Shown: positions 1 to 10,374, counted from the stretch's first letter. The stretch is DNA of 64,000 bases from Pseudomonas khorasanensis (GCF_014268505.2 NZ_JABWQP020000001.1:744001-808000), one strand, 5' to 3'. Program-made: numbers and translations. The notes: a model not told the origin generated them from the sequence alone.

Positions 1-792
1 GGCGAAGTTGTCCTGGAACATCGCCAGGCCCTCACGCGGGTAGACGTACTTGATCGTGCTCTTCTGCAAGGTGGCCCGCGCAGTCGAGCCGTTCCAGTTC
101 TGCATCATGATCACTTCGCCCGAGGCCATGCGATCCACGGTGTTGTCGGAGCTGTACATCTTCAAAAACGGTTTTTGCTTCTGCAGCAGTTCGAGGATGC
201 GTTTGGCGTCCTGTGGGTTTTCGCTGCATTCATCAACGTTCAGGTAATGGCTGGCGGCGTTGATCACGCTGCTTGAGGTGTCGAGGGCGGCGAGCTGGCC
301 ATGCAGCTCTTTGCGCGGCTCGAAGAATTCTTTCCACGAATCATCCAGTTTGCCCCCCGGCACGCGCGCGCTGTCATAGGAAAACCCGGTAGTGCCCCAC
401 AGGTACGGTGCCGAAAATTTACGACCCGGGTCGAAGACCGGATCACGAAAAGGTTCTTTGACGTACTGGAAATTGCTCAGGCTCGGCGCGTCGATTTCCA
501 TCAGCAGGTTCTGTTTGATCAGCGTCTGCATGATTGATTGTGACGGCACGATCACGTCATACGCGGCACCGCCGGCCTGCAACTTGGCGAGCAAGGTTTC
601 GTTGCTGTCGTAGCCGTCCATGGTGACCTTGATGTCGGTCTCTTTTTCGAATTTGCTCAGCAGCTCGACCGGGTAGTAATCGGTCCAGTTGTAGAAAAAC
701 AATACCTTCGGTTCGGCGGCGTGAGCGCTCATTGCGGTGAAACAACTCAAGGCCAGACCGGACATTGCCAAACGCATGCTTTTGATTTTCAT
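1..792 (-). CDS. ABC transporter periplasmic binding protein, polyamine (PotD) type, C-terminus missing
   Basis: This is the substrate-binding protein of a spermidine/putrescine-type ABC importer. The gene runs off the left edge, so only the first 264 residues are present. It starts MKIKSMRLAM and has a typical Sec signal peptide with a likely cleavage after SAHA. The mature part begins AEPKVLFFYNWTDYY, the start expected in the PotD/PotF group. A 'GYDSNETLLAKLQAG' stretch and a 'YDVIVPSQ' stretch follow, both usual in that family. It is the last gene of a minus-strand operon with two permeases and an ATPase; the gap to the upstream permease gene is 18 bp. The substrate could be a polyamine, a related amine or a modified amino acid, and cannot be told from this sequence alone. 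Confidence 0.9.
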   Translation of the reverse strand, partial: MKIKSMRLAMSGLALSCFTAMSAHAAEPKVLFFYNWTDYYPVELLSKFEKETDIKVTMDGYDSNETLLAKLQAGGAAYDVIVPSQSIMQTLIKQNLLMEIDAPSLSNFQYVKEPFRDPVFDPGRKFSAPYLWGTTGFSYDSARVPGGKLDDSWKEFFEPRKELHGQLAALDTSSSVINAASHYLNVDECSENPQDAKRILELLQKQKPFLKMYSSDNTVDRMASGEVIMMQNWNGSTARATLQKSTIKYVYPREGLAMFQDNFA

Positions 793-810
793 GAACAGAG
801 CGCTCCAGGT

Positions 811-1599
811 TTATTGTTGTTTACCGCGTTGGCCCAGCCAAAAGGCCAGCACCACCAGCACAATCGAAATCACCAGCATCAGCGTCGAGATCGCGTTGAT
901 CTCCGGTGTCACGCCGGCCTTGATCGCCGAGAAGATGTACACCGGCAACGTGGTCGATCCCGGGCCGGCAACGAAGAACGTCATGATGAAATCGTCGAGG
1001 CTGACCACGAACGCCAACACCGCACCGGACAGCACCGCCGGCCATAGCAACGGCAATGTCACACGACGAAAAACCTGCCACGGATTGGCATACAGATCGT
1101 TCGCCGCTTCCAGCAGGCTCTTGTCGAGGTCGTTGAGCCGCGCGCGGATCGGCAGATAAGCGAAGGGAATGCAGAAGCCGATGTGCGCAACGATGACCGT
1201 CAGCAGGCCGAGCTTGATCCCCAGGGCCATGAACAGCAGCAGGGTGGCCACGGCGGTGACGATCTCGGGCAGGATCAGCGGCAGGTTGATGCCGCCTTCG
1301 ACCATTTTCTGCCCATAGAACGGCCGGTAGGTCGCCAGCGCCGCGAGCAGGGCGATGGCCGTGGCGCACACTGTGGCGATGCTGGCGACGATGATCGAGT
1401 TCAACGCTGCCGTCTGGATCGACGGGTTGGCCAGAATCCGCCCGTACCAGGCGAACGAAAACTCGGTCCACACCGTTGCCGAGCGATTGGCGTTGAAGCT
1501 GTAGCCGATCAGCACAAGGATAGGCAGGTACAGATACGCGAGCATCAGCACGCTGATTTCGCGGGTCGCCGGAATTTTTTTCAGGTGCAGAGAAATCAT
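811..1599 (-). CDS. ABC transporter permease, PotC type
   Basis: Inner-membrane permease of the polyamine-type importer (262 residues). It has about six hydrophobic segments. The cytoplasmic EAA loop is visible near residues 160-180 (LLEAANDLYANPWQVFRRVT), the surface that docks on the ATPase. Its length matches PotC/PotI proteins. The start codon overlaps the stop of the upstream permease by 4 bp, which suggests translational coupling within the operon. Confidence 0.92.
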   Translation of the reverse strand: MISLHLKKIPATREISVLMLAYLYLPILVLIGYSFNANRSATVWTEFSFAWYGRILANPSIQTAALNSIIVASIATVCATAIALLAALATYRPFYGQKMVEGGINLPLILPEIVTAVATLLLFMALGIKLGLLTVIVAHIGFCIPFAYLPIRARLNDLDKSLLEAANDLYANPWQVFRRVTLPLLWPAVLSGAVLAFVVSLDDFIMTFFVAGPGSTTLPVYIFSAIKAGVTPEINAISTLMLVISIVLVVLAFWLGQRGKQQ

Positions 1600-2513
1600 G
1601 CTTTGGCTCCCCGGTTGAGATTCTTCGCCGCATGACGGCTGTAGAGCGCATAGAGCACCAGCGACACCAACAGAATCGCCAGCAGCAGGAACGACAGCGA
1701 ACTGCCCAGCGGCCAGTTGCGCGCGGTGCCGAACTGTTGCTGGATCAGGTTGCCGATCATCAGGGTCTTGCCGCCGCCGAGAATCGCCGGGGTGATAAAC
1801 GCGCCGAGGCTCGGCACGAACACCAGCAGCGCGCCGGCAATCACGCCGGGCATCGACAGCGGCAGGATGATCCGTCGCAGCGCGTGCCAGCGATTGGCGC
1901 CGAGGTCATACGCGGCCTCCACCAGGCGCCAGTCGAGTTTTTCCAGGGTCGAGTAGATCGGCAGGATCATGAACGGCAAAAAGCTGTAGACCAGACCGAC
2001 ACTCACGGCGAAGTCGTTGTAGAGCAGGGTGATGCCGCCGGCGCTCGGGAACAGTGCGTTAAGGCTCTGCGCGACCCAGCCCTGTTCACGGAGGATGATC
2101 AGCCAGGCGTAGTTGCGGATCAGCAGGTTGGTCCAGAACGGGATGGTGATCAGCAGCACCATCAGGTTGCGTCGGCGCGGGGTCAGGCTGGACATCCACA
2201 AAGCCACCGGAAAGCCGAACAAAAAGCACAGCAGCGTGGTGCCGCCCGCCTGGAACACCGAGCGCAACAATGCCTGGGCGTAGACCCAGTTCAGTTCGAG
2301 TTCACCGTCAAAACCTTCCTGATAAAAAAGCTGCACGTAACTGTGCAGCTGCCATTGGGCCTGCCAATCGACACCACCGTAAGTGTTGCGCGGCAACAGG
2401 CTGATGTAGCCCATGATGCCCAACGGAATGGCAATCAGGGCGAGCAGGGTTAGCACTACCGGGCTGAGCAACAGCGCTCGGTTGAGGGCGGGGGATGTGC
2501 TGCTGACGCTCAT
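1596..2513 (-). CDS. ABC transporter permease, PotB type
   Basis: First of the two membrane-spanning subunits of the polyamine-type importer (305 residues). After a short cytoplasmic N-terminus there are about six membrane segments. The EAA loop reads 'LVEAAYDLGANRWHALRR' around residues 195-212, as in PotB/PotH. It begins 2 bp after the ATPase gene ends and overlaps the second permease gene by 4 bp. The tight spacing supports one transcript in the order ATPase, PotB-like, PotC-like, binding protein. Confidence 0.92.
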   Translation of the reverse strand: MSVSSTSPALNRALLLSPVVLTLLALIAIPLGIMGYISLLPRNTYGGVDWQAQWQLHSYVQLFYQEGFDGELELNWVYAQALLRSVFQAGGTTLLCFLFGFPVALWMSSLTPRRRNLMVLLITIPFWTNLLIRNYAWLIILREQGWVAQSLNALFPSAGGITLLYNDFAVSVGLVYSFLPFMILPIYSTLEKLDWRLVEAAYDLGANRWHALRRIILPLSMPGVIAGALLVFVPSLGAFITPAILGGGKTLMIGNLIQQQFGTARNWPLGSSLSFLLLAILLVSLVLYALYSRHAAKNLNRGAKA

Positions 2514-2515
2514 TG

Positions 2516-3601
2516 TCAGGCCTCCATCAACAGGCAGGCATGAGGCGGAAGATGCACGGCGACGCGCTCGCCAACGGCGCGGCCACGGTTCAGGCCTTCA
2601 TTGTTTTCACGCAGCATGACTTTGATGTCGTTGTTCAGCCGGCATTGGTAGAGCGTCGCGGTGCCGACGTACAACACCGCTTCGATCACCCCGCGCAGGT
2701 GATGCGGTTCGCTGGCCTCGACCAGTTGCGAACGCTCCGGGCGAAACGCCAGTTGCGCGGTGCTGCCATTGAAGCTTTGCGCCTGGCAGGGAATCTCGAC
2801 CGGCATGCCGTTGGGCACGAACAGTTTTTCGTTGTGCGGGCCCCGCTTGAGCTGGCCGGGCAGGAAATTGATATCGCCGATGAACTGCGCGACAAAACGG
2901 TGCTGCGGGTGCTCGTAGATGTCGGTCGGGCTGCCGATCTGCAGAATCTTGCCGGCGGACATCACGGCAATTCGGTCAGATAACGTCAGCGCTTCTTCCT
3001 GATCATGGGTGACGAAAATAAAGGTGATGCCGGCTTCTTTCTGCACGCGTTTGAGTTCGACCTGCATTTCCTTGCGCAGCTTAAGGTCCAGCGCCGATAG
3101 CGGTTCGTCGAGCAACAACACTTTGGGTTTCGGCGCCAGCGCCCGGGCCAGTGCCACGCGCTGCTGCTGGCCACCGGACAATTCGGCCGGTTTGCGAGCG
3201 GCCAGAGGTTCCATTTGCACCAGCTCGAGCATCTCGTTGACGCGATCAGGGATTAACTTGCGATCAAGACCCTGCATCTCAAGGCCGAAGGCGATATTCT
3301 GCGCAACGTTCATGTGCGGAAACAGCGCGTAGCTTTGAAACACCGTATTGACCCGACGCTTGAACGGAGGCAGGTCGTTGACTGTTTCGCCGGCGAGGCG
3401 GATTTCGCCTTCGCTGACATGTTCGAAACCGGCGATGGTGCGCAGGAGGGTGGTTTTGCCGCAGCCGGACGGGCCGAGCAAGGTGAAGAATTCGTTGTCG
3501 GCGATGTCCACCGATACGTTATCCAGGGCCGGGGCGAGGCCGGGGTCATCGGAGTACCGTTTTGAGACATTACGCACTTCAATTGCTATTGGTTGACCCA
3601 T
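2516..3601 (-). CDS. ABC transporter ATP-binding protein, PotA type
   Basis: Energising subunit of the polyamine-type importer (361 residues). The Walker A motif GPSGCGKTT lies near residue 43, the signature LSGGQQQR near residue 141, and Walker B VLLLDEPLSALD near residue 160. A TOBE-like domain fills the last ~100 residues, as in PotA/PotG. It is the first gene of the minus-strand operon. The intergenic region (3602-3741) is shared with the divergent GntR-type regulator gene and holds a palindrome that could be the operator for both directions. Confidence 0.93.
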   Translation of the reverse strand: MGQPIAIEVRNVSKRYSDDPGLAPALDNVSVDIADNEFFTLLGPSGCGKTTLLRTIAGFEHVSEGEIRLAGETVNDLPPFKRRVNTVFQSYALFPHMNVAQNIAFGLEMQGLDRKLIPDRVNEMLELVQMEPLAARKPAELSGGQQQRVALARALAPKPKVLLLDEPLSALDLKLRKEMQVELKRVQKEAGITFIFVTHDQEEALTLSDRIAVMSAGKILQIGSPTDIYEHPQHRFVAQFIGDINFLPGQLKRGPHNEKLFVPNGMPVEIPCQAQSFNGSTAQLAFRPERSQLVEASEPHHLRGVIEAVLYVGTATLYQCRLNNDIKVMLRENNEGLNRGRAVGERVAVHLPPHACLLMEA

Positions 3602-3621
3602 AACGGTGCAATCCTCTAATT

Positions 3622-3646
3622 ATTGTATGCAATATATGAATGCAAT
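3622..3646. promoter_or_regulatory. Candidate operator for the GntR/FCD regulator
   Basis: A 25-bp imperfect palindrome of the form ATTG-N-AT-N-CA ... TG-N-AT-N-CAAT sits between the divergent importer operon and the gntR-type gene. It lies in an AT-rich patch about 20 bp upstream of the ATPase start, where a bound repressor would block transcription. FCD-type GntR proteins usually bind short palindromes of this kind. Assignment to this regulator is inference from position. Confidence 0.4.
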
Positions 3647-3741
3647 TTAGAAATACCCGGATTAACCTGCGTGTGCAACCCCCTTTTTCCATGGCCAGGC
3701 ATCGCCAGGGGAAGGTTGCCCGACGCTAAAGGAGTGTTCGA

Positions 3742-4431
3742 ATGACCGAAAAGAAACTGGAAACCACGGTCGACCGCGTCTACCAAGGGGTTTACGAGGC
3801 GATCAGCAAACGTTCGTTGCGTCCCGGAATGAAACTGGGCGAGGCCTCGTTGGCGGAATTATTTAATGTCAGCCGTACGTCGGTGCGAGCCGCGCTCAAG
3901 CAATTGGAGGCCGACGGACTGGTCACCACCGAGCCCAATAAAGGTGCATCGGTTTCGCTGCCCAGTGATGAGGAAATCCGTTCGCTGTTTGAAACCCGGC
4001 GGCTGATCGAGATCGGCATCGTCACCGAACTGTGCCGGCGCAAGGACACGGCTGCGATGCAAGATCTGCGCGAGCATCTGTTGCTGGAAGACGAGGCCCA
4101 CGCCGCAGGCGACCACGAGCGGCTGATCCATCTGCTCGGCGAGTTCCACATCAAACTCGCTCGCAGCCTGAACAACCCGGTTCTGCTCGACTGGTTTCAA
4201 AAACTGATCTCCCGTGCCTCGCTGTATGCCGCCGCGCTCGACGATGACAGCCACGAAGCCTGCCGCGACGATGAGCACCTGCGGTTACTCGAGTACATCG
4301 AAGCCGGCAATCAGAGCGCCGCCATCGAGCTGACCTGCATGCACCTCAACGGTATCGAGAAAGCCATCCTGGATGTCGCCGCGAAAATGAAAACCGGTTA
4401 CCACCCGCTCAAGCACCTGATTGGCGTCTGA
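3742..4431 (+). CDS. GntR family transcriptional regulator, FCD subfamily
   Basis: DNA-binding regulator of 229 residues. Residues ~10-75 form the winged helix, with the typical text 'LAELFNVSRTSVRAALKQLEADGLV'. Residues ~85-215 form an all-helical FCD effector domain with His and Asp residues placed to bind a metal or a carboxylate ligand. The start ATG has a good ribosome-binding site (AAAGGAG) about 7 bp upstream. It is divergent from the polyamine-type importer operon, so it most likely controls that operon in response to the imported substrate or a breakdown product. Confidence 0.88.
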   Translation: MTEKKLETTVDRVYQGVYEAISKRSLRPGMKLGEASLAELFNVSRTSVRAALKQLEADGLVTTEPNKGASVSLPSDEEIRSLFETRRLIEIGIVTELCRRKDTAAMQDLREHLLLEDEAHAAGDHERLIHLLGEFHIKLARSLNNPVLLDWFQKLISRASLYAAALDDDSHEACRDDEHLRLLEYIEAGNQSAAIELTCMHLNGIEKAILDVAAKMKTGYHPLKHLIGV

Positions 4432-4563
4432 ATCGGCACGCGTTGCAAATCGGCTAACCTGGAATGAAACCAAAGCCGTTTCGGGGCCTCGAATCACACG
4501 GGCGTCGCGTCGTTGAAGCGTTGCGATAGATCGGAAAACCTCAAAAGGACACCGAGTCAGGCG

Positions 4564-6675
4564 ATGCAGTTTTTATCTGAAAGCCATGGCTGTGACGGCT
4601 GGAAAGGCGAAATGGCCGGTCGAATTCGTGCGTTCGACTGGAGCCATACCGAATTGGGGCCGCTGGCCGACTGGCCCGCCAGCCTGTGCAGTACCGTGCA
4701 ACTGATGCTGGCTTCACCGTTGCCGATGGTCATGCTCTGGGGCCATGCCGGTTACATGATCTACAACGATGCCTATTCCGAATTCGCCGGGGGCAGGCAT
4801 CCTTATCTGCTCGGCGTCCCTGTGGAACTGGGTTGGCCAGAGGTCGCCGACTTCAATCGGCATGTGGTCGATACGTGCCTGGCTGGCGGCACATTGTCCT
4901 TTCGCAATAAAGAGCTGGTGTTGCTGCGTAACGGCGTGCCTGAAGACGTCTGGATGGATTTGTATTACAGCCCGGTCGCCAACGATGAAGGCAAGCCAGG
5001 CGGTGTCATGGCGATGGTGGTGGATACCACTGAGTTCGTGCATTCCGAACGGATGCGCCAGGCAGCGGAAAATGCCTATCGCGCCGACAACGAACGCGTG
5101 CGCCTGGCGCTGAATGCCGGCGCGTTGCTCGGCTCGTTCGTCTGGGATATCAAAAACGACCGATTGTCCGCAGACGAGCGTTTTGCCCGCACGTTCTCCT
5201 ATCCGCCGGATCAGGACTTGAGCGATCTGGCGCAGGACATCGCCGATTCGCGCATCCATCCCGACGATCTGCCGTGGGTCCGGGAGCGGGTCGCCCGGTG
5301 CATGCAGACCGGCGAGCCGTACAACGCCGAATACCGTGTCCTGCGCAGCGATGGCAGTTACTTGTGGGTCCTCGCCAGTGGCGCATGTGAATTCGACGAA
5401 CAGGGCGAGCCGTTTCGCTTCCCCGGTGTGCTGGTCGACATTCACGAACGCAAGAATGCCGAAGAATCCCTGCTCAAATTCACCCGCAACCTCGAACAGC
5501 GTGTAGCCGCTGAAGTCGAGGCGCGGCTGGCCGCCGAAGAGCAACTGCGCCAGTCGCAGAAGCTCGAAGCCATCGGTGGCCTGACCGGCGGAGTCGCCCA
5601 CGACTTCAATAACCTGCTGCAAGTGATCGCCGGCAATCTGCACTTGTTGGCTCGGCATGAACCGAACAACGCCAACGTGCAACGGCGGGTCGGGGCTTCG
5701 CTGGCCGCAGTCGAGCGCGGCGCCAAGCTGTCGTCGCAATTGCTCGCGTTTGCCCGTCGCCAACCCTTGTCACCGGCGGTGTGCAACCCGCAGCAGATTT
5801 TCGAAGGCGTCGGCGAATTGCTGCAACGGGCGCTGGGCGAAACCATTCAGATCGACGTGCAATTACCGCCGCAGCCCTGGCACGTCAACGTCGATCGTAA
5901 CCAACTGGAAAACGCCATCCTCAATCTGGCCATCAATGCCCGCGACGCCATGAAAGGCGAAGGCGTTATTGGCCTCAGCGCCGCCAATGTGCACCTGGAC
6001 AGCGGATTCTGCGCCGGCAAGGGGATCGCGGCGGGTGATTATGTCCGCGTGGCGGTGAGCGATACCGGCGTGGGCATTGCGCCGCAAATGCTCGAGCAAG
6101 TGTTCGAACCGTTCTTCACCACCAAGGCCGATGGTCATGGCACCGGGCTGGGGTTGAGCATGGTCTTCGGTTTTGTCAAACAGAGCGGCGGGCATGTCGA
6201 GATCGACAGTCACGTTGGCGAAGGCACTCGGGTGCAGTTGTATTTCCCGCGAAGTCTGCGCCCGGTTCGCGAAGAATCGGCGAGTGTCGGCGAACGCAAG
6301 GGCGGCGGCCACGAGAGCATTCTGGTGGTGGAAGACAACGACGCCGTGCGCGCCTCGGCGGTGGAATTGCTGCGTGAAGAAGGCTACCGGGTGATGACCG
6401 CCTGCAATGGCGACGTCGCCATGCAGATGCTGCTGGAAGGCATCGAGATCGACATGATTTTCACCGACGTGGTCATGCCCGGCCTGATCAAGAGTTCGGA
6501 TCTCGCCGCCTGGGCCAAGGTGCAGACGCCGCCGGTGCCGGTGCTGTTCACGTCCGGCCACACACGCGACATCATTTCTCGCGACCACCAGCTCAGTCCC
6601 GATACGCATTTGCTCGGCAAACCGTACAGTCCGCATTCGTTGCTGCAGATGATTTGTGAGGTGCTCGACACCTGA
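4564..6675 (+). CDS. Hybrid sensor histidine kinase with PAS domains and C-terminal receiver
   Basis: Soluble-looking hybrid kinase of 703 residues with no membrane segment. An N-terminal PAS-like sensor covers residues ~30-160 ([16 protein letters not shown], then MVMLWG), and a second PAS about 180-300. Then come a HisKA dimerisation helix with the phosphoacceptor His in [11 protein letters not shown] (~residue 355), an HATPase domain (~445-560: N-box [11 protein letters not shown]-box [10 protein letters not shown]) and a receiver (~585-700) with the acceptor Asp in [13 protein letters not shown] 4564 was chosen as start because AAAGGA lies 12 bp upstream; a TTG at 4513 in the same frame is less likely. 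It shares architecture and N-terminal sensor sequence with the kinase at 46962-49502. No separate response regulator is next to it, so the output partner is unknown. Confidence 0.9.
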   Translation: MQFLSESHGCDGWKGEMAGRIRAFDWSHTELGPLADWPASLCSTVQLMLASPLPMVMLWGHAGYMIYNDAYSEFAGGRHPYLLGVPVELGWPEVADFNRHVVDTCLAGGTLSFRNKELVLLRNGVPEDVWMDLYYSPVANDEGKPGGVMAMVVDTTEFVHSERMRQAAENAYRADNERVRLALNAGALLGSFVWDIKNDRLSADERFARTFSYPPDQDLSDLAQDIADSRIHPDDLPWVRERVARCMQTGEPYNAEYRVLRSDGSYLWVLASGACEFDEQGEPFRFPGVLVDIHERKNAEESLLKFTRNLEQRVAAEVEARLAAEEQLRQSQKLEAIGGLTGGVAHDFNNLLQVIAGNLHLLARHEPNNANVQRRVGASLAAVERGAKLSSQLLAFARRQPLSPAVCNPQQIFEGVGELLQRALGETIQIDVQLPPQPWHVNVDRNQLENAILNLAINARDAMKGEGVIGLSAANVHLDSGFCAGKGIAAGDYVRVAVSDTGVGIAPQMLEQVFEPFFTTKADGHGTGLGLSMVFGFVKQSGGHVEIDSHVGEGTRVQLYFPRSLRPVREESASVGERKGGGHESILVVEDNDAVRASAVELLREEGYRVMTACNGDVAMQMLLEGIEIDMIFTDVVMPGLIKSSDLAAWAKVQTPPVPVLFTSGHTRDIISRDHQLSPDTHLLGKPYSPHSLLQMICEVLDT

Positions 6676-6718
6676 GGCCGAGCGCTGCCCCCGCTTCAGT
6701 TTTTCAAAAGGCGAGTCG

Positions 6719-9352
6719 ATGACTTCCAAGCGCAATAGCAAAGCACCCGCCGGCATGGTTCGCGTGCGTGGTGCCCGCGAACACAACCTGAAGAACGTTG
6801 ACGTCGATATTCCGCGCGATGCGCTGGTGGTGTTCACCGGTGTCTCGGGTTCGGGTAAATCTTCGCTGGCATTTTCCACGCTGTATGCCGAGGCACAGCG
6901 CCGTTATTTCGAATCCGTGGCGCCGTACGCGCGGCGGCTGATCGATCAGGTCGGCGTGCCGGATGTCGATTCCATCGAAGGCTTGCCACCCGCCGTAGCG
7001 CTGCAACAACAGCGTGGCACGCCGAGCGCGCGCTCGTCGGTGGGCAGCGTGACAACGTTGTCGAGCCTGACCCGCATGCTGTATTCCCGTGCCGGCAGTT
7101 ATCCTGCGGGGCAGCCCATGCTGTACGCCGAGGACTTTTCACCGAACACGCCGCAGGGCGCCTGCCCGGAATGTCATGGGCTAGGCCGCGTGTATGAAGT
7201 CACCGAAGCGCTGATGGTGCCGGACCCGAACCTGACGATCCGCCAGCGCGCCGTGGCGTCCTGGCCACTGGCCTGGCAGGGGCAGAATCTGCGCGACATC
7301 CTCGTGACCCTGGGCATCGACGTCGATATTCCCTGGAAGAAACTGCCGAAAAAGCAACGCGACTGGATTCTCTTCACCGAAGAAACACCCACCGTGCCGG
7401 TGTACGCCGGGCTGACGCCGGAAGACACCCGCGTCGCACTCAAACGCAAGATGGAGCCCAGTTACCAGGGCACCTTTACTGGCGCCCGGCGCTACATCCT
7501 GCACACGTTTACGCATTCGCAAAGTGCGCTGATGAAAAAGCGTGTTTCACAGTTCATGCGCGGCAGCCCGTGCCCGCTGTGCGATGGCAAACGCTTGAAG
7601 CGCGAGGCGCTCTCGGTGACCTTTGCCGGCTACGACATCGGCGAGCTGTCGCAGATGCCATTGCTGCAAGTGGCCGAGGTCCTGAAGCCTGTAGCGGCGG
7701 CCAGTTACCTTGAGCAGACCGAGGCCAGCGGCGAAACCCTCAGCCATGCGCAAACCCGTGAGGCGCGTCAGCAGCGGGTCGCCCATGGCGCCAGCGGCCA
7801 TGCCAGCGCGCCCGACGTGCGGCACACGCCAAACCTGTCAGTGGAGAAACGCCTGGCGGCGCAGCGTATCGCTGAGGATCTGCTGGAGCGGGTCAGCACC
7901 TTGACCGATCTCGGCCTGGGTTATCTGGCGCTGGAACGCAGTACGCCGACACTGTCGTCCGGCGAACTGCAGCGGTTGCGCCTCGCGACGCAATTGGGCT
8001 CGCAGCTGTTTGGGGTGATCTACGTGCTGGATGAGCCGTCTGCCGGTTTGCATCCGGCCGATGGCGAGGCGCTGTTCGAGGCGCTGCAACGGTTGAAGGC
8101 TGACGGCAACACGTTGTTTGTGGTCGAGCATGATGTGGAAACGATGCGCCGTGCCGACTGGCTGATTGATGTCGGACCGGCAGCCGGCGAGAAGGGCGGG
8201 CGGGTGTTGTACAGCGGCCCGCCTGAGGGATTGGCAGCGGTGGAGGAATCGCAGACCCGCGCGTATCTGTTCGCTGGAAAGCAGCGCCTTGCCCGCACCG
8301 CACGTCAACCGAGCGGGTGGCTGAAGCTGGACGGCATTACGCGCAATAATCTGAATAATCTCAGCGCCGAGTTTCCCTTGGGCTGCTTTACCTCGGTGAC
8401 CGGTGTCTCCGGTTCCGGTAAGTCGAGTCTGGTCAGTCAGGCGTTACTGGAGCTGGTCGGCGCAGAGTTGGGGCGTCCGGCGGCCGAGGCTGAACCGGAA
8501 GAAATCAGCCTCGAAGATGACGCCCCGCCGCCCGGCTCTGGCCGAATCACGGTCGGGCTTGAGTCGATCAAGCGGCTGGTGCAGGTCGATCAGAAACCGA
8601 TCGGCCGTACGCCACGTTCCAATCTGGCGACCTACACCGGGCTGTTCGATCACGTGCGCAAGCTGTTCGCCGCAACACCCCAAGCACAGGCCGCAGGCTA
8701 TGACGCCGGGCAATTCTCCTTCAACGTCGCCAAGGGACGTTGCGCCACCTGTGAGGGCGAAGGCTTTGTCAGCGTCGAGTTGCTGTTCATGCCCAGCGTG
8801 TATGCACCGTGCCCGACCTGCCATGGGGCGCGTTATAACCCGCAGACATTGGCGATTCTTTGGCAAGGATTGAGCATCGCTCAGGTGTTGCAACTGACGG
8901 TGGGTGAGGCGGTGCAGGTGTTTGCCGGGCAAGCGGGGATTCGTCGCTCGCTGGAGGTGTTGCGTGACATTGGCCTGGGCTATCTGCGGTTGGGCCAACC
9001 GGCCACGGAACTCTCCGGTGGCGAGGCGCAACGCATCAAACTGGCGACCGAGCTGCAACGCAGTCAGCGTGGCGCCACGTTGTATGTGCTGGACGAGCCG
9101 ACGACGGGGTTGCACCCAAGAGATGTCGATCGGCTGCTGGAACAGCTCGACACCCTAGTGGCAGCAGGGCATACGGTGATCGTCGTCGAGCATGAAATGC
9201 GCGTGGTCGCGCAAAGTGACTGGGTGATCGATATAGGTCCGGGCGCGGGCGATCAGGGCGGCAGGATCGTCGCGGCGGGCTCGCCGCAGAAAGTCGCTGC
9301 AAGCAGGAAAAGCAAGACTGCGCCGTTTCTGGCGCGGGTCTTAAACCCATGA
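6719..9352 (+). CDS. UvrA-like excinuclease ABC subunit A paralogue (short, UvrA2 class)
   Basis: Dimeric ABC-type ATPase of 877 residues related to UvrA, which recognises DNA damage. Both nucleotide-binding halves are complete: Walker [11 protein letters not shown] near residues 38 and 562, and signatures LSSGELQR and LSGGEAQR. Four CxxC zinc pairs are visible (CPECHG, CPLCDG, CATCEG, CPTCHG). It is about 60 residues shorter than housekeeping UvrA. Short UvrA paralogues are often linked to resistance to DNA-binding drugs; that role here is inference. The start at 6719 follows an AAAAGGCGAG ribosome-binding site. The gene begins 43 bp after the kinase gene ends and may share its transcript. 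Confidence 0.88.
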   Translation: MTSKRNSKAPAGMVRVRGAREHNLKNVDVDIPRDALVVFTGVSGSGKSSLAFSTLYAEAQRRYFESVAPYARRLIDQVGVPDVDSIEGLPPAVALQQQRGTPSARSSVGSVTTLSSLTRMLYSRAGSYPAGQPMLYAEDFSPNTPQGACPECHGLGRVYEVTEALMVPDPNLTIRQRAVASWPLAWQGQNLRDILVTLGIDVDIPWKKLPKKQRDWILFTEETPTVPVYAGLTPEDTRVALKRKMEPSYQGTFTGARRYILHTFTHSQSALMKKRVSQFMRGSPCPLCDGKRLKREALSVTFAGYDIGELSQMPLLQVAEVLKPVAAASYLEQTEASGETLSHAQTREARQQRVAHGASGHASAPDVRHTPNLSVEKRLAAQRIAEDLLERVSTLTDLGLGYLALERSTPTLSSGELQRLRLATQLGSQLFGVIYVLDEPSAGLHPADGEALFEALQRLKADGNTLFVVEHDVETMRRADWLIDVGPAAGEKGGRVLYSGPPEGLAAVEESQTRAYLFAGKQRLARTARQPSGWLKLDGITRNNLNNLSAEFPLGCFTSVTGVSGSGKSSLVSQALLELVGAELGRPAAEAEPEEISLEDDAPPPGSGRITVGLESIKRLVQVDQKPIGRTPRSNLATYTGLFDHVRKLFAATPQAQAAGYDAGQFSFNVAKGRCATCEGEGFVSVELLFMPSVYAPCPTCHGARYNPQTLAILWQGLSIAQVLQLTVGEAVQVFAGQAGIRRSLEVLRDIGLGYLRLGQPATELSGGEAQRIKLATELQRSQRGATLYVLDEPTTGLHPRDVDRLLEQLDTLVAAGHTVIVVEHEMRVVAQSDWVIDIGPGAGDQGGRIVAAGSPQKVAASRKSKTAPFLARVLNP

Positions 9353-9517
9353 TGACGGCGCATCTGCAGGCGATTTTTTTGTTGGTCGTATTGAACGGCC
9401 GGTAATTCCGGTCAGCGTGGCAACAGGCGACGATCTTTTGAACGAAACAGTGGCGTGCGGCTTCGAATCTGCATGCCCGACGTTTTCCCGGTCGTGCTGG
9501 AAGAAGGATGCCGGACC

Positions 9518-9796
9518 ATGAATGAGGTGGATATGAACGAGCAAGCGCCGCAACAGCGGAATCAGTCCTCTGAATCGATCAATCGCAACGACCCTGCCAT
9601 CGACGCGCAAACACCGGGGCAAAATTCCCCTGCGCCGGCTGAGGCAGGGCAGGCAGACAGCGCTGCTGCCGAGGTCGATCAGAAGCAGCATCACAGCGAT
9701 AACAGCAACGACTTCAGCCCAGGTTTCAAACCTGACCCGGACCGCCCCGCGCCGGGCGAAAGCACCGACGCCGATATCGACACTGACGGCGGTTAA
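9518..9796 (+). CDS. Small acidic low-complexity protein, unknown function
   Basis: A 92-residue protein rich in Asp, Glu, Gln, Pro, Ala and Ser, with almost no hydrophobic residues. It is predicted to be disordered and shows no recognisable domain. The C-terminus reads DADIDTDGG. ATG 9518 has AAGAAGGA about 9 bp upstream; ATG 9533 is an alternative with GAGG 5 bp upstream. A strong bidirectional terminator follows within 20 bp, which supports a real transcription unit. Function cannot be inferred. Confidence 0.6.
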   Translation: MNEVDMNEQAPQQRNQSSESINRNDPAIDAQTPGQNSPAPAEAGQADSAAAEVDQKQHHSDNSNDFSPGFKPDPDRPAPGESTDADIDTDGG

Positions 9797-9813
9797 TCGC
9801 CGAAACGCAAAAA

Positions 9814-9843
9814 GGCCGCATCAATGGATGCGGCCTCTTTATT
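9814..9843. terminator. Bidirectional rho-independent terminator
   Basis: A 9-bp stem (GGCCGCATC / GATGCGGCC) with a 4-nt loop has T-rich sequence on its right and A-rich sequence on its left. It can stop both the acidic-protein gene on the plus strand and the DUF4142 gene on the minus strand. Confidence 0.85.
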
Positions 9844-9852
9844 GCCCGGCGA

Positions 9853-10374
9853 CTATTTGCTTGGGTGCTTGGCTTGCAGCTCTTTGGCATGGGCCAGGTG
9901 TTTTTTCAGGTCTGGCAGCATTTTCTGCGCAAATGCTTTCAGTTCAGGGGTGCCTTTGGCCTTGTCATCGGTCTTGGCGTCGACCTGTTTTTCAAACAGT
10001 GCGATGGTTTCCTCGTGCGCCATGACCTGGTTGTTGGCGTAGGCGGCATCAAAAGACTCATCACGCATTTCAAGGAGCTTGGCCTTGGCCTGCTTGGTCA
10101 AAGTGGTGGCATCCGGCACTTCGAGATCATTGGCCTGAGCAATTTTCGCCAGCTCATCGTTGGCCTTGCTGTGATCGGTGATCATCTGGTTGGCGAAGGC
10201 TTTGATGTCGGCAGACTGGCTTTTCTCCAGAGCCAGGCGACTGGTCTCGATCTCGGCGATGCCATTGGCAGCGGCGTTTTCGACGAAATCGTTGGAAGTG
10301 GCAGCAAAGGCCGAGCCCATGCCAGCACTCAGTGCTACAGCCAGAGCGAGATGACGCAAGTTGAATCCGTCCAT
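9853..10374 (-). CDS. DUF4142 family periplasmic protein
   Basis: Secreted helical protein of 173 residues. The Sec signal peptide MDGFNLRHLALAVALSAGMG precedes a likely cleavage after SAFA. The mature part starts ATSNDFVENAAANGIAEIE and carries the DUF4142 pattern 'ADIKAFANQMITDHSKANDEL'. This is a ferritin-like four-helix fold of unknown biochemical role, often stress-induced. The start was set at the ATG with GGAGAT upstream, because the open frame above it has no ribosome-binding site and an unlikely Cys/Arg-rich composition. It is divergent from the YdcH-like gene. Confidence 0.88.
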   Translation of the reverse strand: MDGFNLRHLALAVALSAGMGSAFAATSNDFVENAAANGIAEIETSRLALEKSQSADIKAFANQMITDHSKANDELAKIAQANDLEVPDATTLTKQAKAKLLEMRDESFDAAYANNQVMAHEETIALFEKQVDAKTDDKAKGTPELKAFAQKMLPDLKKHLAHAKELQAKHPSK

